A stretch of 64,000 bases of DNA, from positions 4,210-68,209 of the forward strand of contig CAZDFU010000003.1 of NCBI GenBank assembly GCA_964504985.1, given 5' to 3'. This stretch comes from CAZDFU01 sp964504985. GTDB lineage: Bacteria; Patescibacteriota; Microgenomatia; Daviesbacterales; UBA10151. The notes under the pieces are model-generated. The model saw nothing but the letters and a program-made list of their open reading frames with translations. It was not told the origin of the DNA and made no database searches. The position numbers and the translations under genes were made by a program. Positions 42,209-50,281 of the stretch are shown piece after piece. Position 1 is the stretch's first letter, and each line of letters opens with the position of its first letter.

Positions 42209-42633
42209 TGGCTCTTAAGGTTTTTATTGACTCTGATGTGGTTATATCATCACTTATTTCTTCTGAGGGAGCAGCATACCTTCTAATTAATAATGTTTTA
42301 GACTTAGAACTCTATATTTCCAACCTATCTTTAAAAGAACTAGAAGTAGTGGCAGAAAGATTAAAGTTAGAGAAAAATCTGCTTACAGAATTGGTAAGCA
42401 AAAGGTTCCAAAAGGTAGATTTAAAAGACTCTAATGAAAAAATAAAACACTTATTTGATGATTATGTCCTGGATATAGATGATGCCCATATAGCTGCTGG
42501 AGCAAAGGAGGGCAAGGTTAGATTTTTAATATCATATAATCTCAGGCATTACAAATTAGATAAAATCAAAAAAGATTTTGGTATTATTGTACTTACTCCT
42601 GCTCAGTTCCTGCAATACTTACGGAGCCTTTAA
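42208..42633 (+). CDS. PIN-domain ribonuclease (putative toxin)
   Basis: A 141-residue PIN domain. The acidic residues that hold Mg2+ are visible in KVFIDSDVVISSLIS (N-terminal Asp), SLKELEVVAERL (middle Glu) and VLDIDDAHIAAGAKEG (Asp cluster), followed by FLISYNLRHY and a DFGIIVLTPAQFL end. These enzymes cleave RNA. Its start overlaps the HTH gene, so the pair is most likely a type II toxin-antitoxin module. Confidence 0.8.
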   Translation: MALKVFIDSDVVISSLISSEGAAYLLINNVLDLELYISNLSLKELEVVAERLKLEKNLLTELVSKRFQKVDLKDSNEKIKHLFDDYVLDIDDAHIAAGAKEGKVRFLISYNLRHYKLDKIKKDFGIIVLTPAQFLQYLRSL

Positions 42634-42686
42634 AACATAGAGTCCTATAGTTGATAACTACAATCTTCTTTGTTAGGATTATTGTC

Positions 42687-43550
42687 ATGAATGAGGCTCT
42701 AGCACCATATATAGCTAAACATATTGACTTTCCCAGCTCAGAAAAATCTGGTGGAGCACAGCGATATCTAACTCTAGCGAAAAGGATTTCAACTCCTAAG
42801 GGAACAGCTACAGAGTTAGTATTTCATTATACTAGAATTTTGGATGATGCTGTGGATGAATCGTCGGAAGTGTTGCCAATAAAAAAAGCCTTAAAAGAGG
42901 AGAGAGATGGTTTAAAGGCCGGACCTTTTACAGTATTACAACAAGAATTACTTGCTCCTGGGATTGAAATTTACCCTTGGTATATACAAGATCAGATTAG
43001 GCTTGAAATGCGAAAAGTAATTACAGGACTATTAATGGATTTGGAACTTAGATATGTTAGCACCGCTCCTGAAGAATCAGATTTAAAATATAGAAATTTA
43101 ATGGATTTTTGGGCAGCGTTTAATATCTTAAATCTAGGTTGGTCAGGCAAAAAATTAACTGCTAAACGTAAAGCAGTGGAGTTAGTTAATGCCTGGGCAA
43201 CTCATGACAATACTTTAGATTTAGCAGAGGATTTAAATGGCGGGTTAATACTCGTGAATAAGGGTAACTGTGAAAGGTTTGGACTAGAATTTATGGATGG
43301 AGAACTTGTAAACCCTCAAGGATTGAGAATGTACTCGCAATACCAGAAAACCAAACTTGCCACAGTTTTCAGAGAAAATAGAAGTGCTGTTTTTGGAATT
43401 GGTCTACCTGTTTGGAGTGCAGCCCTGATGTTCCTATATTTTGGAAGACGGCCAAAGGTAAAAGCCATTGATTCATTTACAGGGGAAGGGATAGTTTTTA
43501 GAGCGCCATTAGATTCTATCCATAGGATTACTGATAAGCACAAGAGTTGA
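42687..43550 (+). CDS. Squalene/phytoene-synthase-like prenyl transferase
   Basis: A 287-residue protein starting at the ATG at 42687, with TTAGGAT 8 bp upstream as a weak ribosome binding site; an earlier ATG at 42651 has none. The all-helical fold has an Asp-rich motif FHYTRILDDAVDES (DDxxD-like), like the first metal-binding motif of head-to-head prenyl synthases, and a second, HDNTLDLAEDLNGG, matching their DxxED region. These enzymes join two prenyl diphosphates with Mg2+. The C-terminal region contains a hydrophobic helix (VFGIGLPVWSAALMFLYF) that could touch the membrane. No other isoprenoid genes are nearby. Assignment is by motifs; the substrate is unknown. Confidence 0.6.
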   Translation: MNEALAPYIAKHIDFPSSEKSGGAQRYLTLAKRISTPKGTATELVFHYTRILDDAVDESSEVLPIKKALKEERDGLKAGPFTVLQQELLAPGIEIYPWYIQDQIRLEMRKVITGLLMDLELRYVSTAPEESDLKYRNLMDFWAAFNILNLGWSGKKLTAKRKAVELVNAWATHDNTLDLAEDLNGGLILVNKGNCERFGLEFMDGELVNPQGLRMYSQYQKTKLATVFRENRSAVFGIGLPVWSAALMFLYFGRRPKVKAIDSFTGEGIVFRAPLDSIHRITDKHKS

Positions 43551-43598
43551 ACCTAAAATTAGCCTTAAACACTGTGTTCTTCTAGCCGTTGTCCCTCT

Positions 43599-43632
43599 CC
43601 CCGTCCACCCACTTGTGGTGAGATGGGACGGG
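43599..43632. repeat. GC-rich stem-loop next to tRNA-Leu
   Basis: CCCCGTCC (43599-43606) pairs with GGGACGGG (43625-43632), with an inner CCAC/GTGG stem. It lies 3' of tRNA-Leu on the minus strand and 3' of the prenyl synthase gene on the plus strand. It has no T run, so it may be an RNA end structure or a small palindromic repeat. Confidence 0.45.
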
Positions 43633-43637
43633 ATAGG

Positions 43638-43720
43638 TGCGGACGAGAGGAGTTGAACCTCCACGCCCTTGCGGGCAATAGGTCCTAAACCTATCGTGTA
43701 TGCCGTTTCACCACGTCCGC
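43638..43720 (-). tRNA. tRNA-Leu (anticodon TAG)
   Basis: 83 nt, class II. The acceptor stem GCGGACG/CGTCCGC is perfect with discriminator A. The anticodon arm ATAGGTTTAGGACCTAT gives TAG, and the long variable arm has TGCCCGCAAGGGCG. The T loop is GGTTCAACTCC. CCA is not encoded. Confidence 0.95.
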
Positions 43721-43742
43721 ATATGGGACTTATTTTAACAGA

Positions 43743-44501
43743 TCAGCCAAATTTTTTAATTGTGTTGTTGTGGGTTTTGTTTTCCAACTCATCATCAAGC
43801 GGGGCAAGATTAATTTCTTTTCCATATTTTACCTCTAAAGCTTTTTTCAAAAGCCAGTCAGCTAACTTTGGATTTTTAGGTAAAAGTGAACCATGCATAT
43901 AAGCCCCAATGGCATTTTTATAAATACAACCTTCTGTTTGATCTTCACCATTATTACCAAAGCCTTTAGACACCAGTCCTAAAGGAGTTGCCCCCTTTTT
44001 AAGAAAAGTTTTACCTGAATGATTTTCAAAACCAACTAACTTGCCAAACATTGTATCAATAACAATATTCCCAATCATTCTTTGATCAGAAGCTAAGGTA
44101 TAGGCTGGGAAAAGTCCAACTCCTTTAAGTCTGGGGCCTTTATGAGGTTGATAATATTCTCCCAATAGTTGATAGCCTCCACAAATAGAAAGCAGAGGTA
44201 TCCCCCTTTCTACTTCTTTTTTAATAAACTTTCCTTTACCAGAAGTTATTAAATCTTTAGCTACCAGCTCTTGTTGTTGATCCTGCCCTCCCCCAAAAAA
44301 ATATAGGTCTGCTTTTTGTCCACCTGGGAGGTGTCTACCTAGTCCACCTGGGAGGTGGACTGCGTTGGTACCTAGGGAAATATTAATAATTTTTACTTTA
44401 ATTCCCCTCCACTGGGCACGTTTTTTTAAGGTAATAATATTGCCTGTGTCTCCATAAATATTCATCAAATCACCATATAAATAACCCACAACAATTTTCA
44501 A
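43743..44501 (-). CDS. gatD: Lipid II isoglutaminyl synthase, glutaminase subunit GatD
   Basis: A 252-residue class I glutamine amidotransferase of the CobB/CobQ type. Motifs: VGYLYGDLMNIYGDTGNI at the start, YFFGGGQDQQQ, the nucleophile LLSICGGYQLLGEYY and the catalytic His in NAIGAYMHGSLLPKNP. With MurT it amidates the D-Glu of lipid II. MurT is encoded 4 bp upstream. Between about residues 41 and 57 there are extra residues (NAVHLPGGLGRHLPGG) encoded by a family A repeat (44319-44383) inserted in frame. Confidence 0.92.
   Translation of the reverse strand: MKIVVGYLYGDLMNIYGDTGNIITLKKRAQWRGIKVKIINISLGTNAVHLPGGLGRHLPGGQKADLYFFGGGQDQQQELVAKDLITSGKGKFIKKEVERGIPLLSICGGYQLLGEYYQPHKGPRLKGVGLFPAYTLASDQRMIGNIVIDTMFGKLVGFENHSGKTFLKKGATPLGLVSKGFGNNGEDQTEGCIYKNAIGAYMHGSLLPKNPKLADWLLKKALEVKYGKEINLAPLDDELENKTHNNTIKKFG
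44319..44383 (-). repeat. Palindromic repeat family A, copy 4, inside gatD
   Basis: In reverse orientation: CACCTGGGAGGTG occurs twice (about 44330 and 44346) and CCTAGGGAAAT closes the element at 44372-44382. The doubled core and the intact reading frame show insertion without loss of the gene. Confidence 0.75.
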
Positions 44502-44505
44502 TTTA

Positions 44506-45819
44506 TTACTCCTCCTCCCAATAATTTTTTTTAATGTCTGATTTTACCAGTATTCTTTGTAGATCAAGCATGGCTGTATAAGTAGGCAGGATAAATAGCT
44601 GCCCTTTTAAGCCCTTTTGAGCCTCTTTAAGAGCCTTTTTCAGGTTCTCTTCTACCTTTATCTGGTTAATATTAAATCCTGCATATTTGAGCCTGACAGC
44701 CATATCATATGCCCTGGTGCCGGAACAAACAATTTTCAATTCTCCTCTACCGCGGGTTTTCTGATCTTTCACAGAATAGTCTGCGTCTATTTTTAATTTT
44801 TCAAACTCCCCATCCCAGATCCAGGATACATCTGTTCCATCTGCCAAATTATCATTTAGGGCGAAAAGCAACCTGTCTGCTGGTTTAATCTGCGGGGCAA
44901 TTGTTTCAAAAACCTGGGTAGCACCTGCTGGGTTTTTGATTAGGAAAATATACCCGAAAGGTAATTTTTCTACCCTGCCAAAAGCTGGCTGGTAATTTAA
45001 AAGAGAAGAAATAATTTTGGCTGCAGAAATGTTTAGGTTAGAGGCACATGCTATGGCAGCTGTAGCATCATATATATGGTAAATACCTGGAATGGGTAGG
45101 TTAACAGATAATAGTTTATTATTAGTAGGCAGTAGAAAAGAGCTTCCTAAAAGTCCTTTTGTTTTGACTTTTTTTGCTTCAAAATCAGGTTTATACCTTC
45201 TTTTTTTCCCTATACCCTCCCCTGCTATTTTAGAACCCTCTACCCCAAAAGTTTTAACACGTCCTTTAAAGGCCTCTTTTAGTTTTAAAGTATTGGCATC
45301 ATCACCATTTACCAAAATTATTGTTTCAGGAGAAAGTTTTTTTAATGTCTCACACCACCTTTTAACAATAGTATCTACCTCCCCATACCTGTCCAACTGG
45401 TCTCTGAAAATATTTAAAAATACCACCATAGCAGGATTCAGTTTAGGAGCAACAGAGTTAAAAGCAGCCTCATCCAACTCCCATATCCCCAGATCATAGT
45501 TAAAATTCCCATTTGAAATGCGGGAGGCTGAAATTAGGGTTGAGGCTATGCCTCTTTCCAAATTTGAGCCTGTATGGTTTCTGATTACCTTAAGGTTTGA
45601 TGTTTTGGCAATATGGGCCAGCATTCTGGCTGTGGTGGTTTTACCATTTGTACCAGTGATAATAATATTTTTAGGGATATTAAGACTAAGTTTTTGAACA
45701 AGAGAAGGGTCTATTTTAAGAGCATATAAACCAGGGGCTGCAGAGCCGCCACTCAACTTTAATTTTCTAACAAAAGAACGGATTAGTTTACCGGCTAAAA
45801 CTGCAGTGAATGTTCTCAT
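44506..45819 (-). CDS. murT: Lipid II isoglutaminyl synthase, Mur-ligase subunit MurT
   Basis: A 437-residue Mur-ligase-like protein. The ATP loop is NIIITGTNGKTTTARMLAHI, followed by GIWELDEAAFNSVAP, FLNIFRDQLDRYGEVDTIVK and VNGDDANTL, and by the DUF1727 C-terminal region (FALNDNLADGTDVSWIWDGE). It activates the D-Glu carboxylate of lipid II for amidation with ammonia from GatD. The Cys-rich Zn ribbon present in many MurT proteins after VNGDD is absent. A family B-like repeat at 45505-45533 lies in frame, encoding ISASRISNGNF. Confidence 0.92.
   Translation of the reverse strand: MRTFTAVLAGKLIRSFVRKLKLSGGSAAPGLYALKIDPSLVQKLSLNIPKNIIITGTNGKTTTARMLAHIAKTSNLKVIRNHTGSNLERGIASTLISASRISNGNFNYDLGIWELDEAAFNSVAPKLNPAMVVFLNIFRDQLDRYGEVDTIVKRWCETLKKLSPETIILVNGDDANTLKLKEAFKGRVKTFGVEGSKIAGEGIGKKRRYKPDFEAKKVKTKGLLGSSFLLPTNNKLLSVNLPIPGIYHIYDATAAIACASNLNISAAKIISSLLNYQPAFGRVEKLPFGYIFLIKNPAGATQVFETIAPQIKPADRLLFALNDNLADGTDVSWIWDGEFEKLKIDADYSVKDQKTRGRGELKIVCSGTRAYDMAVRLKYAGFNINQIKVEENLKKALKEAQKGLKGQLFILPTYTAMLDLQRILVKSDIKKNYWEEE
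45505..45533 (-). repeat. Palindromic repeat family B, divergent copy inside murT
   Basis: TTCCCATTTGAAATGCGGGA followed by GGCTGAAA on the plus strand aligns with TTCCCACATGGAATGCGGGA of copy 1. It lies in frame within murT, in the region before the GIWELDEA motif. Confidence 0.45.
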
Positions 45820-45835
45820 CTTCTCAATCCAGAGG

Positions 45836-46450
45836 TTATCTTAACACAGGGGTTCCAGAAACAGCAGCAATTTTAGGGCTCTCTTGGGAACTTAGTAAAT
45901 TATTTTGGTCTGCCTCATATTGAGCTGCAAAGGTATTCAGATCATTCATAAAGAAAGTTACATTAGCCCCCCACCTGGGTGAGGCAGCATAAACCCTGTT
46001 TATTGCATAAGGATCTGTTAACCCCTTATTTAAGTACCCCTCCCTTAATCCTTTGGCAAGGGTAAAGATCCCATCCCTCCAGGAACTAAAATAAATAGCC
46101 TGAGTGCCATATACTCCCCATCCCCAGGCATTATAGCCTCCAGGTATCTGTTTACCAAAAGTAGATTCAACACCAGCAATAGAGGGGATTAGCTTCCAGT
46201 CCAAGTCATACATTCTGGCAGCATCCACAAAATCCTGGGCATGATATTGCAAGGGTGAATCAAAGCGTGCCAGATATTTAGCTAAAATCTCAGCTTCTTT
46301 ATTAAGTTTGCCTGCTGATATTTCTACGCCAGGATTGTTGGTTGGCAGATCAAGTTTAACTATTGTTTCTTCTGCTCCTGCTTTATGAAAAGTTGTAGGT
46401 GAGGAAAGGGCAAGAAAGAGAAAAGCTAAAATTGTTAGTTTTTTGCTCAT
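45836..46450 (-). CDS. Secreted lysozyme-like muramidase/glucosaminidase
   Basis: A 204-residue protein with a signal peptide (residues 1-26). The catalytic domain (residues 60-175) is lysozyme-like: DFVDAARMYDLDWKLIPSIA, then GVESTFGKQIPGGYNAWGWG with the likely catalytic Glu, and later WRDGIFTLAKGLREGYLN and INRVYAASPRWGANV. This layout is shared by bacterial glucosaminidases and lytic transglycosylases that cut peptidoglycan. It lies 17 bp upstream of murT on the same strand. A hairpin with a T run abuts the start codon. Confidence 0.85.
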   Translation of the reverse strand: MSKKLTILAFLFLALSSPTTFHKAGAEETIVKLDLPTNNPGVEISAGKLNKEAEILAKYLARFDSPLQYHAQDFVDAARMYDLDWKLIPSIAGVESTFGKQIPGGYNAWGWGVYGTQAIYFSSWRDGIFTLAKGLREGYLNKGLTDPYAINRVYAASPRWGANVTFFMNDLNTFAAQYEADQNNLLSSQESPKIAAVSGTPVLR

Positions 46451-46451
46451 T

Positions 46452-46490
46452 AAAAAATCCTGATTCAGCTTTAGGGCAGATATCAGGATT
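46452..46490 (-). promoter_or_regulatory. Hairpin with U run abutting the muramidase start
   Basis: On the minus strand AATCCTGAT (46490-46482) pairs with ATCAGGATT (46464-46456), followed by a T run that ends 1 nt before the ATG at 46450. AGGA in the 3' arm is the only ribosome binding site candidate, so the hairpin could hide it. TATAAT at 46535-46530 gives a leader of about 73 nt. Confidence 0.6.
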
Positions 46491-46562
46491 AAGGGGGTAT
46501 TTTAGCAGATTTAACTTAAGAAGTCAAACATTATAGGGTAATATCTGGGCAAAATGAGTGGT

Positions 46563-47582
46563 TTAGGGGAGTTTTAAGATCACTTCTGCTAACTTTCTGC
46601 TGTTATGTCTGAATAGATGCTCCCTGATATGATATATAGCCAGGTGTTCCTTAATTATTTTTGTATGCGGGGCAACTTTCTGGCATTCTTCCAGATCAAT
46701 TTCCACAGGCTGCTGTTTATCTTTTTTATAAACTTTTAAAACTTCTTTATCCAAGCCATTGCTGTTTGCCAGCACATAATTTATATGTTTACCTTCCCCT
46801 AAATAATAAATAAAGGCTTTAAGGTAATCTGAGGCTTTAAAGTTATCTGTTTCCCCCATTTTAGTCATCAGATTTAAAACTAAATATACTTTTGCCTTAG
46901 ATTGTTCTATAGCTTCTTTAATACCGCTGACTAAAAGGTGTGGCAGGACTGAGGTATATAAGTCTCCTGCTGAGAAAATAACTTTATCTGCTTCAAGTAT
47001 GGCAGAAATTGCTTCTGGATTTGGGTCAGCAGCAGTTTCAAAATAAATCCTTGAGATTTTTTGTTTAGGGTTATAATCCTTTTTTTGGGCTCTTAAATCT
47101 ATATTAGATTCACCATTAAGCTCTTTGCCTCCCTCAAGTTTGGCCATCAAATTTAATTCAGAAATACTGACAGGATAAACTCTAGCTTTTATTCTAAAAA
47201 GCAGCCTTTCAGCTTCAACAGCCCTGTCAGGGCCTTTATAAATATGCTCCAGTCTTGCTGCTATCAAATTCCCTAAAGCATGTCCTTTTAGAGGACTTCT
47301 CATATTATCCATCCTGTCATCAAAAAGTTTTTGGGCAACCTGACGCTGTTTGGGGTCCCCCATCAGGGCCAATAGGCACTGCCTGATATCCCCAGGGGGT
47401 AAAACACCAAGCTCTGTTCTTAATCTGCCAGAAGATCCTCCAGAGTCCCAGGTTCCTACAACAGCAGTAATAAGTTCTGGTTTGTTTAGTTCAACCAAAC
47501 CTCTAAGAAGTGAAAAGTGGCCAGTTCCTCCACCCAGGGTGACAATTTTTTGGGCAAAAGGATGCTTTGTATTTGCTGCCAT
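46563..47582 (-). CDS. yvcK: YvcK/CofD-like UDP-sugar-binding regulator
   Basis: A 339-residue protein if started at the ATG at 47582; a longer reading from 47720 would translate a tRNA gene and is rejected. Family motifs: KIVTLGGGTGHFSLLRGL, GSSGRLRTELGVLPPGDIRQ, FSAGDLYTSVLPHLLVSGI and LVLNLMTKMGETDNF. In Bacillus YvcK binds UDP-GlcNAc and is needed for cell-wall synthesis on gluconeogenic carbon sources. The neighbours (muramidase, MurT, GatD) fit a cell-wall role. Confidence 0.93.
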   Translation of the reverse strand: MAANTKHPFAQKIVTLGGGTGHFSLLRGLVELNKPELITAVVGTWDSGGSSGRLRTELGVLPPGDIRQCLLALMGDPKQRQVAQKLFDDRMDNMRSPLKGHALGNLIAARLEHIYKGPDRAVEAERLLFRIKARVYPVSISELNLMAKLEGGKELNGESNIDLRAQKKDYNPKQKISRIYFETAADPNPEAISAILEADKVIFSAGDLYTSVLPHLLVSGIKEAIEQSKAKVYLVLNLMTKMGETDNFKASDYLKAFIYYLGEGKHINYVLANSNGLDKEVLKVYKKDKQQPVEIDLEECQKVAPHTKIIKEHLAIYHIREHLFRHNSRKLAEVILKLP

Positions 47583-47631
47583 TTGAAGAATTATATCACT
47601 TTTTCTGCTAAAATATGCTTGGGTCAAAAAT

Positions 47632-47715
47632 GCCCCGATGCTGGAACTGGTAGACAGGCTGGCCTCAGAAGCTAGTGCCAGAAATGGCGTGGGAGTTCGA
47701 ATCTCCCTTGGGGCA
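47632..47715 (+). tRNA. tRNA-Leu (anticodon CAG)
   Basis: 84 nt, class II. The acceptor stem GCCCCGA/TTGGGGC has one wobble pair and discriminator A. The anticodon loop CTCAGAA gives CAG, with the arms TGGC and GCTA. The long variable arm is TGCCAGAAATGGCG and the T loop AGTTCGAATCT. CCA is not encoded. Confidence 0.95.
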
Positions 47716-47758
47716 CCCAATTTTAACTAATCAACCTCAGAACTATCCTTAAATTAAA

Positions 47759-47801
47759 TGTAAGTAGGCTTACAAACTTTTTGTAACTTATCTGACAGAA
47801 G
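47759..47801 (+). promoter_or_regulatory. CRP/FNR-type operator and shared downstream motif
   Basis: TGTAAGTAGGCTTACA (47759-47774) is a 16-bp palindrome of the form TGTAA-N6-TTACA. After 14 bp comes TATCTGACAGAAG (47789-47801). Exactly the same arrangement, with identical spacing and motif, occurs at 50183-50225, next to a CRP/FNR gene. It lies before the membrane glycosyltransferase at 47825. Confidence 0.75.
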
Positions 47802-47824
47802 GTATCAGCCAAAAAAGGTATCCT

Positions 47825-49492
47825 TTGTGGATGAATAATTATAGGATAGAACAGATTCCTGTCATGGGTAAAGAAGATAAAATTACCTACCTATATTTAG
47901 TCCTTGGGGGGATGGTTATTACTTCCATTTTTGCAGTCTGGTGGTTTATGCCTTCTCATCTTCCCCATAATTTTAGCGGTGTTTTTCATCTGGTAGATAT
48001 TATGCTTTTTGTGATGCTGAGTTTTATTGTCTGGCATCAGATAATTATGGAAGTTTTAGCCTGGTATATCTCTTTAAATATGAAAACTCCCAAACCTACC
48101 TTTGCCCCTCCAGGTTTTAAAGTGGCTTTAATGACTGCTTTTGTGCCTGGAAAAGAATCTTATGAAATACTGACAAAAAGTTTAAGAGCTATGAAAGAGG
48201 TAGATTACCCTCATGACACCTGGCTTTTGGATGAGGGCAATGATCCCCAAGCCAAACTTATATGTAATTTATTAGGAGTAAAACATTTCTCCAGGTTTGG
48301 TATAGAAAAATATAACCAACCAGAAGGAAGATTTAAAGCTAAAACCAAAGGTGGAAATTATAATGCCTGGTTTGATATTTATGCCAAACATTATGATATT
48401 GTAGCCCAGCATGATGTAGATTTTGTGCCTATTAAAGGGTTTTTAACTAAAACTTTAGGATATTTTAAGGATCCTCAGGTGGCTTTTGTAGGATCTCCGC
48501 AAATTTATGGTAACCAGGAGCAGTCCTGGATTGTAAGAGGCGCAGCTGAACAGGCTTTTAGTTTTTATGGTCCTATTCAAAAAGGCTTATTTGGAGCTGA
48601 TATGCAGCTTTTTATTGGTGCCAACCATATTGTTAGGGTTAAAGCACATGATGATATTGGTGGCTACTCCGGGCATATTGTAGAAGATCATTTAACAGGT
48701 ATGAAGATGTATGTTAGAAGGTGGAAAAGTGTTTATGTACCTGAAATACTGGCTGTAGGAGAAGGGCCTGCTAGTTGGGGAGCTTACTTTAGTCAACAAA
48801 TGAGATGGGCTTATGGTTTAATTGATATTTTACTAAGGCATAGCCCTAAGTATTTACCTTTGATGAGGTTTAAACATGCTTTTAATTACTTCATGCTTCA
48901 GCAGCACTATTTTCATGGATTGGCTCAGGGTATTGGTGTAGTACTGATCCTTCTATACTTTTTCTGGGGTATTCAGGCAACTTCAATGGAATTAACAGAG
49001 CTGATTTTGTTATATATGCCTGTGCTGATTATCCAGATTTTTGTGTTTTATTTTCTGCAGAAATTTTATATATACCCATCTAATGAGGCAGGTTGGTTAG
49101 GTAAAAGTAAATTGTTAAATTTGGCAGTGTGGCCAATATACCTGGTGGCGTTTCTATCTGTTATTATGAAAAAACCCTTAACTTATAAAGTTACACCAAA
49201 AGGCAGCATAGAAAAAGAAATGCCCTCATTTAAACCTTTTATACCTCATTTTATCTTGGGGACTTTGACTTCTGTGGGTATCGCTGTATCCTTTTTTACC
49301 CATTATCAGGCACCTCAGATATTCTTTTTTGCTTTCCTAAATTCTGCAGCTATGTACTTTTTTGTTGCAATGGTATTAATACAAAGGCTGCAGGCAATGT
49401 ATCAGGATAATATTTATGCTTTTCTTAAGGGTTTGAAGGAAAGTTGGGGGGTCAGAACACATGCGGATGGTGTTGCTGCTGTTTGGAGATAG
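47825..49492 (+). CDS. Processive membrane GT2 (cellulose/hyaluronan-synthase-like)
   Basis: A 555-residue polytopic glycosyltransferase. Two N-terminal membrane helices (residues 25-45 and 55-80) precede a GT2 domain with HDVDFVPIKGF (metal-binding DxD-like), VEDHLTGMKMYVRRW (catalytic acid) and QQMRWAYG (the QxxRW that marks processive enzymes). Four or more C-terminal helices follow (about 355-540). It would polymerise and export a polysaccharide. A palindromic operator lies upstream. Its 3' end overlaps the convergent CRP/FNR gene by 41 bp. Confidence 0.9.
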   Translation: MWMNNYRIEQIPVMGKEDKITYLYLVLGGMVITSIFAVWWFMPSHLPHNFSGVFHLVDIMLFVMLSFIVWHQIIMEVLAWYISLNMKTPKPTFAPPGFKVALMTAFVPGKESYEILTKSLRAMKEVDYPHDTWLLDEGNDPQAKLICNLLGVKHFSRFGIEKYNQPEGRFKAKTKGGNYNAWFDIYAKHYDIVAQHDVDFVPIKGFLTKTLGYFKDPQVAFVGSPQIYGNQEQSWIVRGAAEQAFSFYGPIQKGLFGADMQLFIGANHIVRVKAHDDIGGYSGHIVEDHLTGMKMYVRRWKSVYVPEILAVGEGPASWGAYFSQQMRWAYGLIDILLRHSPKYLPLMRFKHAFNYFMLQQHYFHGLAQGIGVVLILLYFFWGIQATSMELTELILLYMPVLIIQIFVFYFLQKFYIYPSNEAGWLGKSKLLNLAVWPIYLVAFLSVIMKKPLTYKVTPKGSIEKEMPSFKPFIPHFILGTLTSVGIAVSFFTHYQAPQIFFFAFLNSAAMYFFVAMVLIQRLQAMYQDNIYAFLKGLKESWGVRTHADGVAAVWR

Positions 49493-50138
49493 CTGCTTCC
49501 TGCTCTAATTTTTCCAAATTACTGATCACTAAAAACGGGCGTTTGCTGTAAATAATCTTCCCTTTTTCAAACTCTTTTATTATCAAACTGGTAGTTTCCC
49601 GGGTTAACCCAGCCAGGGTGGCAATAATTTGGTGGGTCAAAGGCAAATCAATAACTATTTCACCATTCTCCTGCTTTTTGCCAAAGCGTTTGGCAGCAAT
49701 TACCAATACTATGGCTACTTTGTTATATGAATTGCCAAACATCAAAGACTCCATTACCCCCAGGAGTCCATCTAAACCAATCAGGATTCTTCTGGTTAAT
49801 TCAAATAGTACTTCTGGCTCCTGGCGGACAAACTCCACTAAGGCTTCTTTGGGGGCCTTTAAAAGTTCAATTTTTGTCAGGGCTTCAAAATAATAAGTAT
49901 TTTGGGTTTCTCCAATAGCCCACATCATGGAAAAATAAGAACCTGGTTTAAAAATATTTAAAGTTAATTCCTGGCCTGTTGCAGAAACAGTATAAAGTCT
50001 GGCATAGCCTTCTTTAAGGTAAAAGACTCCGGGAGGGATATCATCAGCGCGGACAATAATCTCCTTTTTGTTGTAGATCCGTTTGGTATCAAACTTGTTA
50101 AAGAAATGCTCGATTTTCTCACCAAAGGAATTTTGCAC
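49452..50138 (-). CDS. CRP/FNR-family transcription regulator
   Basis: A 228-residue regulator. Residues 20-130 are a cyclic-nucleotide-like beta-roll (IYNKKEIIVRADDIPPGVFY, then GQELTLNIFKPGSYF). Residues 150-215 hold the winged helix LPLTHQIIATLAGLTRETTS, followed by IIKEFEKGKIIYSKR. The nucleotide-binding Arg/Ser signature of classical CRP is not evident and there are no FNR-type Cys, so the effector is unknown. It converges on the processive glycosyltransferase and diverges from the surface-protein gene. Both of those genes have matching TGTAA-N6-TTACA sites, the likely targets. Confidence 0.92.
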   Translation of the reverse strand: MQNSFGEKIEHFFNKFDTKRIYNKKEIIVRADDIPPGVFYLKEGYARLYTVSATGQELTLNIFKPGSYFSMMWAIGETQNTYYFEALTKIELLKAPKEALVEFVRQEPEVLFELTRRILIGLDGLLGVMESLMFGNSYNKVAIVLVIAAKRFGKKQENGEIVIDLPLTHQIIATLAGLTRETTSLIIKEFEKGKIIYSKRPFLVISNLEKLEQEAAISKQQQHHPHVF

Positions 50139-50182
50139 ATGTTAATTTTACCACAAAACAAAAAGTCCTGTTACGCACTATT

Positions 50183-50225
50183 TGTAATGATTCTTACAGT
50201 TTTTCTGCAATATATCTGACAGAAG
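50183..50225 (+). promoter_or_regulatory. CRP/FNR-type operator before the surface-protein gene
   Basis: TGTAATGATTCTTACA (50183-50198), then 14 bp, then TATCTGACAGAAG (50213-50225). Matches the site at 47759. It lies in the divergent gap between the regulator and the surface-protein gene, so it could control both. Confidence 0.75.
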
Positions 50226-50281
50226 TTTTAGCCCGAAAGGGATATTCTAAACATGTTCTGAAAAATATGTACAAAGGAAAA

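Noticed and set aside
47583..47720. A longer N-terminus for YvcK
   Set aside because: The extra 46 codons translate the antisense of tRNA-Leu(CAG).
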